A stretch of 64,000 bases of DNA, from the NCBI GenBank assembly GCA_046290575.1, contig JBKAGX010000001.1:124001-188000 (forward strand). Direction: 5' to 3'. The position numbers and the translations under genes were made by a program. The notes beneath the pieces were generated by a model. It did not search any database. It worked only from the letters and a program-made list of their open reading frames with translations, and had not been told where the DNA came from. Source of the DNA: JANQQJ01 sp046290575 (GTDB lineage Bacteria > Pseudomonadota > Alphaproteobacteria > SMXS01). Shown here one piece after another: positions 51,475 through 59,754 of this stretch; position 1 is the first letter of the stretch, and each line of letters opens with the position of its first letter.

Positions 51475-52110
51475 ATGGTGACCATGAAGTCACCGACACC
51501 GGAGCCGGAACAGCAAGCCGCGAACAGCGCGCGTGTGAGCCTTGAGATTTTATCTGACGAAGGCCTGATGCTGCGTGTCGGCGACGGCAATCAACTAGCT
51601 TATCAGACGCTGGTTGGCCGTCATCTGGGGCCAAGCCTGGGTATGGCCACACGGGTTCTCGCCAACGCGGCTGAGGCGGAAGAGATTATGCAAGAGGCAT
51701 TCCTGCGGCTTTGGCGGCATGCGCCGAACTGGTCGCCACAGGGGGCGAAGTTTACGACCTGGTTTTACCGCGTGGTGATGAACCTGTGCATCGACCGGCA
51801 GCGGACCAGGCGCGCCACCATGGTTCCGATTGAGGTGGCGGGCGATCCGGCTGATGACCGGCAAGGCGCCGATAGTCAGCTGCATGAGTCGCAGGTGGGC
51901 GATCAGGTCGCCCAGGCGATCGCGACCCTGCCGGAACGGCAGCGGGCAGCGATCACACTCTGTTACCTGCAGGGACTGAGCAACAAGGAAGCCGCGGAGA
52001 TTTTGGATGTCAACATCAAGGCTCTGGAGAGCCTGCTGACCCGGGGACGCCGGGCACTTAAAGACCAACTGTCCCCGCTGAAAGACGAGCTGATGGGATT
52101 CGAGCAATGA
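51475..52110 (+). CDS. ECF-type RNA polymerase sigma factor
   Basis: A sigma-70 family group IV factor of about 211 residues. Region 2 is seen in AEAEEIMQEAFLRLWRHAPNW and FTTWFYRVVMNLCIDRQRTRR, and region 4 in LPERQRAAITLCYLQGLSNKEAAEILDVNIKALESLLTRGRRAL. ATG at 51475 is preferred because AGGGAG lies seven bases upstream; the GTG at 51451 and ATG at 51484 are alternatives. It overlaps the anti-sigma-like gene by 4 bp. The operon suggests response to a periplasmic signal. Confidence 0.93.
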   Translation: MVTMKSPTPEPEQQAANSARVSLEILSDEGLMLRVGDGNQLAYQTLVGRHLGPSLGMATRVLANAAEAEEIMQEAFLRLWRHAPNWSPQGAKFTTWFYRVVMNLCIDRQRTRRATMVPIEVAGDPADDRQGADSQLHESQVGDQVAQAIATLPERQRAAITLCYLQGLSNKEAAEILDVNIKALESLLTRGRRALKDQLSPLKDELMGFEQ

Positions 52111-52568
52111 TTCTGGAAGAACTCAAAACGCTGATCGACGCTTATGGTGGCGACCCAAGCCGCTGGCCGGATGATCGGCGCGGCGCGGCAGAAGCGCTGG
52201 TGGCCTCCTCGCGCGAGGCACAGGCGCTGGTCGCTGAAGCCCGGCAGCTTGATGGCTTGCTGGAACAGGTTGCTCCGGCAGAGCCGTCTACCGCCCTGCT
52301 CAGCGCGATTGGCGCCATTCCGGATCAGGTGAAACAGGATCGCCCGCAACAGCAGGCTTCAACAATGGGGAGTACTGGGTGGGGGTTCAGTCTGCGCCGG
52401 GCCTTTGCCCCGATGCTCGGGGCTGCCGCTGCGCTGTTGCTCGGTTTCTATGTTGGCACGCTGAATGTGGTCCCGGTTGAAGCGCCCTTCCAGGTCGCCG
52501 ATGCCGAAGTTGTGGATCTTGCGGATTATGTTTTCGGGGAAGACCTGCCGGAAGGAATGGAGCTATGA
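52107..52568 (+). CDS. Small membrane anti-sigma factor-like protein
   Basis: A 153-residue protein with a soluble N-terminal domain of about 85 residues (LEELKTLIDAYGGDPSRWPDDRRGAAEAL), one membrane helix (about 98-117, MLGAAAALLLGFYVGTLNVV) and a short periplasmic tail. Its position next to an ECF sigma gene and its topology point to an anti-sigma factor. The zinc HxxxCxxC motif of ZAS anti-sigma factors is absent. Overlaps both neighbours by 4 bp. Confidence 0.65.
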   Translation: MILEELKTLIDAYGGDPSRWPDDRRGAAEALVASSREAQALVAEARQLDGLLEQVAPAEPSTALLSAIGAIPDQVKQDRPQQQASTMGSTGWGFSLRRAFAPMLGAAAALLLGFYVGTLNVVPVEAPFQVADAEVVDLADYVFGEDLPEGMEL

Positions 52569-53110
52569 CTCGCACCGAAAAACGGCTCACCATCGGGCTG
52601 GTGATTTCAGTAGGGTTGAATCTTCTCATTGTCGGGTTTCTGGTCGCCGTGTCGATTGGCTTCCATCATGGCCGCGGGCCAGAGTTTGCCATAGACAGGA
52701 TTGCTGATCATCTGGAGCCTGAATCCCGCGAAATTCTGAAAGCCAGTGTGGCTGAAAACAAGGATGAAGTCCGGGCGCGTTTTCGCGCGATGCGCCAGGC
52801 GCACCGGCAGGCCGCAGATGTGATGAGCGCAGAACCGCTGGATCAGGCGGCGCTGGAACAGGCCTTTGCCGATGCCCGGGCGGCGCAGAATGAACTGGTA
52901 GAAGCCATGCACGGCATCGTTGTCGAGTCTGCCGCGCAGATGTCCTATGAGGATCGGGTCAAATTGTCGAAGGCAGGTCACCGTATTGTGCGCCGTCTGA
53001 TGGGCGGTGGCCGGCACAGGCATGGCCCCCATGGCCCGGGTTTTCACCGGGAAGGTGATGGCGGCCCGAATCGCCCTCCGCCGTCTGAACCCCTGCCAGC
53101 CAATCCCTAG
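52565..53110 (+). CDS. Periplasmic heavy-metal sensor-like protein (CnrX/ZraP type)
   Basis: A 181-residue protein with an N-terminal membrane anchor (about 10-32, LVISVGLNLLIVGFLVAVSIGFHHG) and a helical periplasmic domain (about 40-140) rich in Arg, Glu and Gln. EILKASVAENKDEVRARFRAMRQAHRQAADV fits the CnrX/ZraP/LTXXQ fold. The C-terminus is rich in His and Gly (RHRHGPHGPGFHREGDGG), suggesting metal binding. In Cupriavidus CnrX/CnrY/CnrH, such a sensor controls an anti-sigma and sigma pair. The three genes here are overlapping in the order sigma, anti-sigma, sensor. Confidence 0.75.
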   Translation: MTRTEKRLTIGLVISVGLNLLIVGFLVAVSIGFHHGRGPEFAIDRIADHLEPESREILKASVAENKDEVRARFRAMRQAHRQAADVMSAEPLDQAALEQAFADARAAQNELVEAMHGIVVESAAQMSYEDRVKLSKAGHRIVRRLMGGGRHRHGPHGPGFHREGDGGPNRPPPSEPLPANP

Positions 53111-53763
53111 ACTGACGACCGGGCGTTCTGCACGAATGTCCTGACGAGAGATGCATCCTTGCGATGCGACGCGCCCCGGTCTGTTCTGGTCTTTGAATCG
53201 ACCCCGGCGGGGCTGACGGCGTTGATAGCGGCGGCGACGTTATCGGGCCCCAGTCCGCCGGCCAGAATACACGGGATGGAAACGCCGTCGACAATCCGGC
53301 GGCTGACGGACCAATCATGCGTTTTGCCCAGCGCCCCGATCTGCGCATCACCCGGATCATGACTGTCGAGCAGCAGGAAATCCGCGGCACCTTCATAGGA
53401 TTTTGCAAGATCGAGACTTTCGGGCCCGGTCACAGGAATACTCCGCATCACGGGCAGGTCCGGAAAGCGGCGCCGAAGCGCGTGAACTGCGGTCAGGGAT
53501 AATTTCTCCGGTGCCGCGCCCAGATGCAGAATATCTGGTTCCGTCTCCGCGACGGCGGCAATTTCCGCAGCGTCGGCGGATAGCGACAAGGCGCAGCCTT
53601 TGACGCCATCGGGCAGACCCTTCAACAGGGCCGACGCCTCTCCCGGGTTCAATTCACGGGGAAAACCACCCTTGCCCACCAGCACACCGATGTGATCGAC
53701 TCCGGCTGCTAGACAGGCCTCCAAATCCTCCCGGCAACTGACTTCATAGATCTGGACAATCAT
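53107..53763 (-). CDS. Divergent TrpF (phosphoribosylanthranilate isomerase)-like protein
   Basis: A 218-residue (beta/alpha)8-barrel protein with the TrpF phosphate-binding end CILAGGLGPDNVAAAIN and GKTHDWS. The Asp-containing strand is kept (FLLLDSHD). But the N-terminal 'KICG' strand holding the general-base Cys is QIYEVS here, so the Cys is replaced by Tyr. The PRA-binding VSSGVE segment is VDSKTRTDRG. It is not next to trpA/trpB. It may have a different isomerase activity. Convergent with the metal-sensor gene (4-bp overlap). Confidence 0.75.
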   Translation of the reverse strand: MIVQIYEVSCREDLEACLAAGVDHIGVLVGKGGFPRELNPGEASALLKGLPDGVKGCALSLSADAAEIAAVAETEPDILHLGAAPEKLSLTAVHALRRRFPDLPVMRSIPVTGPESLDLAKSYEGAADFLLLDSHDPGDAQIGALGKTHDWSVSRRIVDGVSIPCILAGGLGPDNVAAAINAVSPAGVDSKTRTDRGASHRKDASLVRTFVQNARSSV

Positions 53764-53772
53764 CGCGGCGCT

Positions 53773-54477
53773 CTAGAACAGGCTGATCAGGGCGTCAATC
53801 TGCGCTGGTGTCAGGGGCTGGTCATTGGCGTTGATGACACCGCCCCGTGCGGTCAGATCCAGCCCTTTCCCGCTCTTGGCATGGGCTGCGCGAAGTTCGG
53901 CCACAATCCCTGTTTCAGGATCAGGCTGCGCCAGTCCCCGGCTGGAGAGCGCGACGTCCAGCACGGGCTGGTCCGGCGTGCCGCCCTGCAAGTGCAACCC
54001 GAACCGGGTCGCGGTCATCTCCGTGCCGTTTCCGGTCTGCAGCACCAGATCTTTGGAATCCAGATCGACCTTGGGCGCCCCCTGTTCGAAGCCGGTCAGG
54101 CTGCCCAGCGCCCGCGCAGCGGTTATGGTGCCGGTTGATCCGTCGGCCAGTCGATAGGTCACTGGTTCGGGAAAGCTCAACACGATATGCCCGTCATTGA
54201 AGGGCTGCATGACCGCGTAGGCGAACGCGGTTTCGAATCGCCCGACGCCCTCAATCTCGAGGGCAACGGCGTCTAAATCCGTGACGATGCGAAACGGGAA
54301 ACCACTGACATCACCTGCGTCCATCGTTACGGCCACGCTGGCGGGCATCGCGCTGGCGATTTTGGTCTCGACCCGGTCCGGCACGCTGCCTGCCTGGTTG
54401 AACCACCAGATCGCATAGCCTGCGAAAGCCAGCCCCAGGGCACCGAACAAAATCACATAGCGGTTGGTCAAAGACAT
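53773..54477 (-). CDS. DUF2125 domain protein
   Basis: A 234-residue protein with an N-terminal membrane anchor (about 8-28, VILFGALGLAFAGYAIWWF) and a periplasmic beta-rich domain of the DUF2125 family. GDVSGFPFRIVTDLDAV and ARGGVINANDQPLTPAQIDALISLF at the C-terminus are the family's marks. The role is unknown; the family occurs mainly in Alphaproteobacteria. It precedes the TrpF-like gene by 9 bp on the same strand and is divergent from the gamma-glutamylcyclotransferase gene. Confidence 0.88.
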   Translation of the reverse strand: MSLTNRYVILFGALGLAFAGYAIWWFNQAGSVPDRVETKIASAMPASVAVTMDAGDVSGFPFRIVTDLDAVALEIEGVGRFETAFAYAVMQPFNDGHIVLSFPEPVTYRLADGSTGTITAARALGSLTGFEQGAPKVDLDSKDLVLQTGNGTEMTATRFGLHLQGGTPDQPVLDVALSSRGLAQPDPETGIVAELRAAHAKSGKGLDLTARGGVINANDQPLTPAQIDALISLF

Positions 54478-54533
54478 GCCTTCTCATTGCCTAGCCATGC
54501 TTCGTAGGATGTTTGCAGAAGGCGGGTCAACTG

Positions 54534-55070
54534 ATGGCAGCTATGCGAGACGATCAGGATCTTTGGGTGTTCGGCTACGGCTCGCTGATGTGGCGGCCGG
54601 GATTTGACTTCTTGGAAGCATACCCGGCGCGGCTCTACGGCTATCACCGGGCGCTGTGCATCGTTTCGAAGGACCACCGCGGCACGCCGGAACAACCCGG
54701 TCTGGTGGTGGGGCTGGACCATGGCGGGTCATGCCTGGGCCGGGCCTATCGTGTCGCATGGTCAAACCGGGATGCGGTCATCGCTTATCTCGATGACCGC
54801 GAACTGCCGACAGCCGCCTATATGGCGGCCGAACGCAACGTGCATGTTCCTGGCGGGCAAATCCGCGCACGGTGCTACGTCGTCAATCGACACGACCCGA
54901 CCTATGCCGGGAAACTGTCCCTTGAGGAGCAGGTTCGCCGCATCCGGGCCGCGGCCCCCGGCAAATCAGGCATCAATTCGGATTATGTGGAAAACCTGGT
55001 CGCGCATCTCGACGACCTCGGCATCACCGACGGGCCGTTGCATGAGGTTTGGGAATTGGTGCGGGGTTAA
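54534..55070 (+). CDS. Gamma-glutamylcyclotransferase (ChaC-like)
   Basis: A 178-residue GGCT-fold protein, starting with ATG at 54534. The substrate loop is LWVFGYGSLMWRPGF and the catalytic Glu lies near YLDDRELPTAAYM. GKLSLEEQVRRIRAAAPGKSGINSDYVENLVAHLDDLG is the ChaC-type C-terminus. ChaC enzymes cleave glutathione to 5-oxoproline and Cys-Gly. The in-frame TTG at 54513 is less likely. Convergent with nrdJ, 5 bp apart. Confidence 0.9.
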   Translation: MAAMRDDQDLWVFGYGSLMWRPGFDFLEAYPARLYGYHRALCIVSKDHRGTPEQPGLVVGLDHGGSCLGRAYRVAWSNRDAVIAYLDDRELPTAAYMAAERNVHVPGGQIRARCYVVNRHDPTYAGKLSLEEQVRRIRAAAPGKSGINSDYVENLVAHLDDLGITDGPLHEVWELVRG

Positions 55071-55075
55071 GTACC

Positions 55076-57382
55076 TTAGCCACACTTCGAATAGCCGCAG
55101 GAGATACAGGTGTCGCAGCCTTCCTGGCGGACGAGGGTGGGCGCGCCACATTTCGGGCAGGACCGCATATTCGGGCGGTTATCGTCATCGCCGACCGCCA
55201 GCAGCTTTTCTTCAGCCTCCGGCGCCTCGTCGCGCTGCACGAAGCCGATATCGATCAGGTGTTGTTCGATCACCTCGCCAATGGCGGCTAGGATCGACGG
55301 CACATAATGCCCCTGCACCCAGTGGCCGCCGCGCGGATCGAACACGGCTTTGAGTTCATCGACCACGAAGGATACATCGCCGCCCCGGCGGAACACGGCC
55401 GAGATCATCCGGGTCAGCCCCAGGGTCCAGGCATAGTGCTCCATGTTTTTCGAATTGATGAAAATCTCGAACGGGCGCCGGCGGCCATCCTGAATCACGT
55501 CATTCAGCGTGATGTACATGGCATGATCGCTGTCCGGCCATTTGATCTTGTAGGTCTTGCCGGGCAGGGCTTCGGGTCGGTCGAGCGGGCGGGTCATGTA
55601 GACCACGCCGCTTTCCAGTTCGTCGACCGGATGCTGGGTCGGCTCATCGAGCGGCAAGCGCGGCTCGTCCTTGTTGTCCTCTGCTGGCGCCGTCAGCACC
55701 GAGCCCGTCACATCATTGGGGCGGTAGGTGGTGCAGCCCTTACAGCCGGTTTCATAGGCCATCATGTAGACGTCCTTGAACGCCTCGAAGCTGATGTCTT
55801 CGGGGCAATTGATGGTCTTGGAGATCGAGCTGTCGATATATTTCTGAACCGCGGCCTGCATACGCACATGATCTTCCGGGTCCAGCGTCTGGGCGGTGAC
55901 GAAATAATCCGGCAATGGCGACTCCTCACCGAACTGCCGGACATAAAGCCGGTGTGCATAGTCACTCACCGTTTCTTCCTTGCGGGTGCCGTCAGGCATC
56001 AGCACCTTGCGGGAATAGGTGAAGCTGAATACCGGCTCAAGCCCTGACGAGACATTGTCGGCGAACAGCGAGATCGTGCCGGTGGGCGCGACCGAGGTCA
56101 AAAGCGCATTGCGGATGCCATGCTCGGCAATGGCGGTGCGGACATCCTCATCAAGCTCGACAATGGATTCGCCAGCCAGATATTTGTCCTTGTCATAAAG
56201 CGGGAACGCCCCCTTCTCGGCCGCCAGATCAGCCGACGCCAGATAGGCCGCCCGCTGCAGCCGCGCCATCCAAATTTGCGTCAGCTCGACCGCCTGTTTC
56301 GAGCCATAGCGTGCGCGGCACATGATCAGGGCATCGGCCAGCCCGGTTACACCCAGCCCGATGCGCCGCTTGGCTTGTGCTTCATGTGCCTGTTGTTCCA
56401 GTGGGAAGCGCGACACGTCGACCACATTATCCATCATCCGCACAGCGGTGCGGACAATCTCATCCAGCGCGTCCAGATCAACGGAGGCATCTTCAGTGAA
56501 CGGATCTTTCACCAGACGCGCCAGATTGACCGAGCCCAGCAGGCACGCCCCGTAGGGCGGCAGCGGCTGTTCGCCACAGGGATTGGTGGCGCTGATCGTT
56601 TCGCAATAGTTCAGGTTGTTGCGCGCGTTAATCCGGTCGATGAAGATCACACCCGGTTCGGCATAGGCATAGGTGGCGCGCATGATCTGGTCCCACAATT
56701 CGCGCGCCGCGACGGTTTTGAAGACGGTGCCTTCAAACACAAGATCCCAGTCCTGGTCGGCATTCACCGCTTCGACAAAAGCATCCGTTACCAGGACGGA
56801 CATGTTGAACATGCGCAGGCGCCCGGCGTCCTGTTTGGCCTCGATAAAGGCTTCGATATCCGGGTGGTCGCAGCGCATGGTCGCCATCATGGCACCACGC
56901 CGGTAGCCGGCGCTCATGATCGTCCGACACATGGAATCCCAAACATCCATGAAGGTCAGCGGGCCCGATGCATCCGCGCCGACGCCTTTCACCGGCGCGC
57001 CCTTGGGGCGCAGGGTCGAGAAGTCATAGCCGATGCCGCCGCCCCGCTGCATGGTCAGCGCGGCCTCGCGCAGATGCTCGAAAATCCCGCCCATATCGTC
57101 GGGGACGGTGCCCATGACGAAACAATTGAACAGCGTGACGTCGCGCCCTGTGCCCGCCCCGGCGATGATGCGGCCCGCGGGCAGGAACTTGAAATCTTCC
57201 AGCGCGTCATAGAACCGGTCGGCCCACAACGCACGCTCGCCCTCGACTTCAGGCTCAGCCAGGGCATCGGCAACCCGCCGCCAGGTATCCTGCATCGACT
57301 TGTCGACAGGGGTACCGTCCGGCTGTTTCAGCCGGTACTTCATGTCCCAGATCTGTTTGGAGATCGGTGCGGTTGCGGTCAT
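55076..57382 (-). CDS. nrdJ: Adenosylcobalamin-dependent (class II) ribonucleotide reductase
   Basis: A 768-residue class II RNR that makes deoxyribonucleotides using B12 and without a metal radical subunit. The first active-site Cys is in LFNCFVMGTV (Cys87). NPCGEQPLPPYGACLLGSVNLA (about 263-284) holds the thiyl-radical Cys and partners, and GLGVTGLADALIMC is typical. The C-terminus has a Zn-ribbon-like tail (CPKCGAPTL, then CDTCISCGYSKCG). An ATP-cone is absent. The 5' leader has a perfect 9-bp inverted repeat. The cell therefore depends on cobalamin for this enzyme unless another RNR exists. Confidence 0.96.
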   Translation of the reverse strand: MTATAPISKQIWDMKYRLKQPDGTPVDKSMQDTWRRVADALAEPEVEGERALWADRFYDALEDFKFLPAGRIIAGAGTGRDVTLFNCFVMGTVPDDMGGIFEHLREAALTMQRGGGIGYDFSTLRPKGAPVKGVGADASGPLTFMDVWDSMCRTIMSAGYRRGAMMATMRCDHPDIEAFIEAKQDAGRLRMFNMSVLVTDAFVEAVNADQDWDLVFEGTVFKTVAARELWDQIMRATYAYAEPGVIFIDRINARNNLNYCETISATNPCGEQPLPPYGACLLGSVNLARLVKDPFTEDASVDLDALDEIVRTAVRMMDNVVDVSRFPLEQQAHEAQAKRRIGLGVTGLADALIMCRARYGSKQAVELTQIWMARLQRAAYLASADLAAEKGAFPLYDKDKYLAGESIVELDEDVRTAIAEHGIRNALLTSVAPTGTISLFADNVSSGLEPVFSFTYSRKVLMPDGTRKEETVSDYAHRLYVRQFGEESPLPDYFVTAQTLDPEDHVRMQAAVQKYIDSSISKTINCPEDISFEAFKDVYMMAYETGCKGCTTYRPNDVTGSVLTAPAEDNKDEPRLPLDEPTQHPVDELESGVVYMTRPLDRPEALPGKTYKIKWPDSDHAMYITLNDVIQDGRRRPFEIFINSKNMEHYAWTLGLTRMISAVFRRGGDVSFVVDELKAVFDPRGGHWVQGHYVPSILAAIGEVIEQHLIDIGFVQRDEAPEAEEKLLAVGDDDNRPNMRSCPKCGAPTLVRQEGCDTCISCGYSKCG

Positions 57383-57397
57383 GGTGTTGCCGATTCG

Positions 57398-57427
57398 TAA
57401 GCGTAATGGGTCGGTAGTTTACGCTTA
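57398..57427. promoter_or_regulatory. Perfect 9-bp inverted repeat in the nrdJ leader
   Basis: TAAGCGTAA (57398-57406) and TTACGCTTA (57419-57427) flank a 12-bp spacer, 16-45 bp upstream of the nrdJ ATG. It may be an operator or an RNA hairpin near the ribosome-binding region. It is unlike the NrdR consensus (ACACWATATATWGTGT) and unlike a cobalamin riboswitch. Confidence 0.45.
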
Positions 57428-57504
57428 GAGCCCGTCCGGAACAATGTTCGTGTTCACGTTATGTTTCCACAGGGTGACGGCCATTCCCGGCCCCAGTCAC
57501 GCTG

Positions 57505-58266
57505 TTAATCCCCGTTATTCACGGGATTATCCACCGGCTTTTCCACAGCGGGCACTGGCGTGTCTTTAAGCAGCCCCAGCGAGGCCGTCTCGATCCGGCC
57601 CTGCAGTTCGGCCATGAACGCGCGGCGATCCAAGCCGGGCGCGACCGGCGGCAGGTAGTCAAGGATGATGGTGCCGGGAAACTTCTTGATCGTCCGGCGG
57701 GGCCAGAAAACCCCGGAATTGAGGGCAACCGGCACGACGGGCACTTTAAGGTGCCGGTAAAGTCCGGCAATCCCCGGATGATACTGCCCTGCCGTTCCTG
57801 CTGGCGTGCGGGTTCCCTCAGGGAAGATCACAATCGGCCTGCCATCTGCAACCGCCGCTTCGGCGGTCCGCAGCATCTGCCGCATGGTGGAGGCTGTGCC
57901 CTTCCGGTCGATGGGAATCATCCCGGCCCGGCGCGCGTACCAGCCATAGAACGGGATCGACAGCAGCTCTTTCTTCAGCACGATGGCGGGATGGTAGACC
58001 AGGAAATTGAATGCGATCGTTTCAAACGTCGACTGATGTTTGATGGCCAGGATGCATGGCCCATCCGGCAGGTTCTTCTTGCCTCGTTCTTCATAACGGA
58101 TGCCGACGAGGCCGCGGGCGATGGCAATGCTGCCGCGTCCCCATGCTGCCTGTGCTGCCATCGACCAGCGCCCGGGCAGTATGAGCACAGGCAGGCAGCC
58201 GATCACCATGACTGCCGTCCACCCCCAAAAAACCAGATTGAAGGCTACAGAGCGCAGCAGCGTCAT
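57505..58266 (-). CDS. plsC: 1-acyl-sn-glycerol-3-phosphate acyltransferase
   Basis: PlsC acylates lysophosphatidate to phosphatidate at the membrane. The 253-residue protein has an N-terminal hydrophobic segment. Motif I is AIKHQSTFETIAF (HX4E instead of HX4D), motif III IVIFPEGTRTPAG and motif IV VPVVPVALNSG. The HX4E form is a small deviation but is probably functional. It is the last gene of ftsE-ftsX-ydcF-plsC with a 4-bp overlap with the preceding gene. Confidence 0.9.
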   Translation of the reverse strand: MTLLRSVAFNLVFWGWTAVMVIGCLPVLILPGRWSMAAQAAWGRGSIAIARGLVGIRYEERGKKNLPDGPCILAIKHQSTFETIAFNFLVYHPAIVLKKELLSIPFYGWYARRAGMIPIDRKGTASTMRQMLRTAEAAVADGRPIVIFPEGTRTPAGTAGQYHPGIAGLYRHLKVPVVPVALNSGVFWPRRTIKKFPGTIILDYLPPVAPGLDRRAFMAELQGRIETASLGLLKDTPVPAVEKPVDNPVNNGD

Positions 58267-58871
58267 CCGCGGGCGCTTTCATTAAGCTTGTCCAGCACAT
58301 GCATCTTCAGCAGGACGATCAGGTACTTGTTGTACTCCCCCGCGATCACGCTCGCGGTTCCGGGATAGCGCCACCAGCGGTTCAGTTTGACGCTATCGGA
58401 AAAAACCGGATGCGGAACAAGCTCTATATCTGCTGCGAATCTGCGGATTTCAAGCAGGCTGCGCGGCATGTGATAGCCAGCGGTCACAACCCGCAAGGAG
58501 CCGTAATTCTGCTGCGCAGCCCAGTTGACGATTTCGCGTGCATTGCCCTCGGTGTCCAGCGCTTCGCGGCCAACATCGACGCAGCAATCGAACATATCGC
58601 GTCCGACTCCCTGGTCGAGACCGAGTGTTTTCTGCAGCAAGGGGTCGTCGATCTGCGAGTCGACGCCTGAGATCAACAGACGTTGTCCCAGGTTCTGGTC
58701 GAGCAGAAAAAGGGCCTCAGGAAGGCGGTTCTGACCCCCGGTCAGGACGACGATACCGTCGGTTGGCGACAGTGTGGTCGGCGGTGTTCGTGGCAGCAGT
58801 CCAGCATACCAGATCAGACCGGTTGCCCATATGACGGCCAGAAAGCCCAGAAGTTTCACCAACCGGCGCAT
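58263..58871 (-). CDS. YdcF/ElyC family (DUF218) protein
   Basis: A 202-residue protein with a membrane anchor at the N-terminus (LVKLLGFLAVIWATGLIWYA). The DUF218 core contains GIVVLTGGQNRLPEAL and LLISGVDSQ. ALDTEGNAREIVNWA and VVTAGYHMPRSLLEIRR follow. The family includes SanA and ElyC, linked to envelope integrity. Its position between ftsX and plsC suggests an envelope role. Stop and start overlaps tie it to both neighbours. Confidence 0.88.
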   Translation of the reverse strand: MRRLVKLLGFLAVIWATGLIWYAGLLPRTPPTTLSPTDGIVVLTGGQNRLPEALFLLDQNLGQRLLISGVDSQIDDPLLQKTLGLDQGVGRDMFDCCVDVGREALDTEGNAREIVNWAAQQNYGSLRVVTAGYHMPRSLLEIRRFAADIELVPHPVFSDSVKLNRWWRYPGTASVIAGEYNKYLIVLLKMHVLDKLNESARG

Positions 58872-59746
58872 CAGTTCATCTCACCCAGGGCGCGGCCAAC
58901 GGTCAGGCGGGCTGTGAGCATTGATAGAAGTGCTGCAGGCACGGGCAAGGAAAGAAGTCCGGCCAGCACAGGAGGGCTTGGCACAAACGAGGGTAAGACG
59001 TCAGTCGTTATTGTTTCGGATACGATATAAGCGCCAGCGAAGATAGCTGCCAGTCCCAAAAGGCCCAGAAAAGCACCCTGAAGGCCCACCAGCAGGAACC
59101 GGCGCTGAAAGGCGCTGGCGATCTGCTTGTCCTCGGCGCCCATTAAATGAACGATTGCAACTGTCTCGCGTTGAGCAGCAAGCCCGGCACGGGTGGCAAA
59201 GACGATTACGGTGATGGTGGCCAGCACAATAAGGGCGACAACGATAATGCTGAGGCCCTGTACCAGCCTGGCCAGTGTGACAAGGTCTGTCAGCCAGCGG
59301 TCATGTCCATCGACCCGTGCCGACGGTGCTGCGGCGCGCACCCGCCCGGTCAATGCTTCCAGGTCAATCGCCGCACCGGGCGTCAAGGTGACGTCGATCA
59401 GCAAGGGGAGCGGCAGCGAATCGGTGTCGGCCTGCGTGCCGAGCCAAGGTTCCAGCAGCGACCGCATGGCATCCGCGGAAAGGCGCTCGGCATTCAGGAC
59501 CGCCGGCTCATCGCGCAGTACCTTAAGGGCGGCTGCGGCTTCAGCGTCAAGAATCTGCGGATCCGGACCGGCCAGTTGGACGGTCAAGCTGTATTCCAGT
59601 CCGGCGCGCCAGGTCTGCGCCATGCTTTGCAGGCCTGCCGCTGAAACCAGTGCGAGGCCAGACAGGAACACCATCACGCCGATAACCCAGGGCAGCAGAC
59701 GGCCCCGGATAATTTCGGTGGGCAGGAAGTCTATTGAGCGCGCCAT
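58871..59746 (-). CDS. ftsX: Cell-division ABC-like permease FtsX
   Basis: FtsX pairs with FtsE at the septum to regulate peptidoglycan hydrolases. The 291-residue protein has four membrane helices: one at 17-40, a large periplasmic loop with the extracellular domain (about 45-160), then three at about 170-195, 220-245 and 255-280. It lies between ftsE (8 bp) and ydcF (1-bp overlap). Confidence 0.92.
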   Translation of the reverse strand: MARSIDFLPTEIIRGRLLPWVIGVMVFLSGLALVSAAGLQSMAQTWRAGLEYSLTVQLAGPDPQILDAEAAAALKVLRDEPAVLNAERLSADAMRSLLEPWLGTQADTDSLPLPLLIDVTLTPGAAIDLEALTGRVRAAAPSARVDGHDRWLTDLVTLARLVQGLSIIVVALIVLATITVIVFATRAGLAAQRETVAIVHLMGAEDKQIASAFQRRFLLVGLQGAFLGLLGLAAIFAGAYIVSETITTDVLPSFVPSPPVLAGLLSLPVPAALLSMLTARLTVGRALGEMN

Positions 59747-59754
59747 GTAAATCC

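Noticed and set aside
56120..57400. 426-codon plus-strand open frame opposite nrdJ
   Set aside because: Antisense shadow of nrdJ. High GC content produces long antisense frames.
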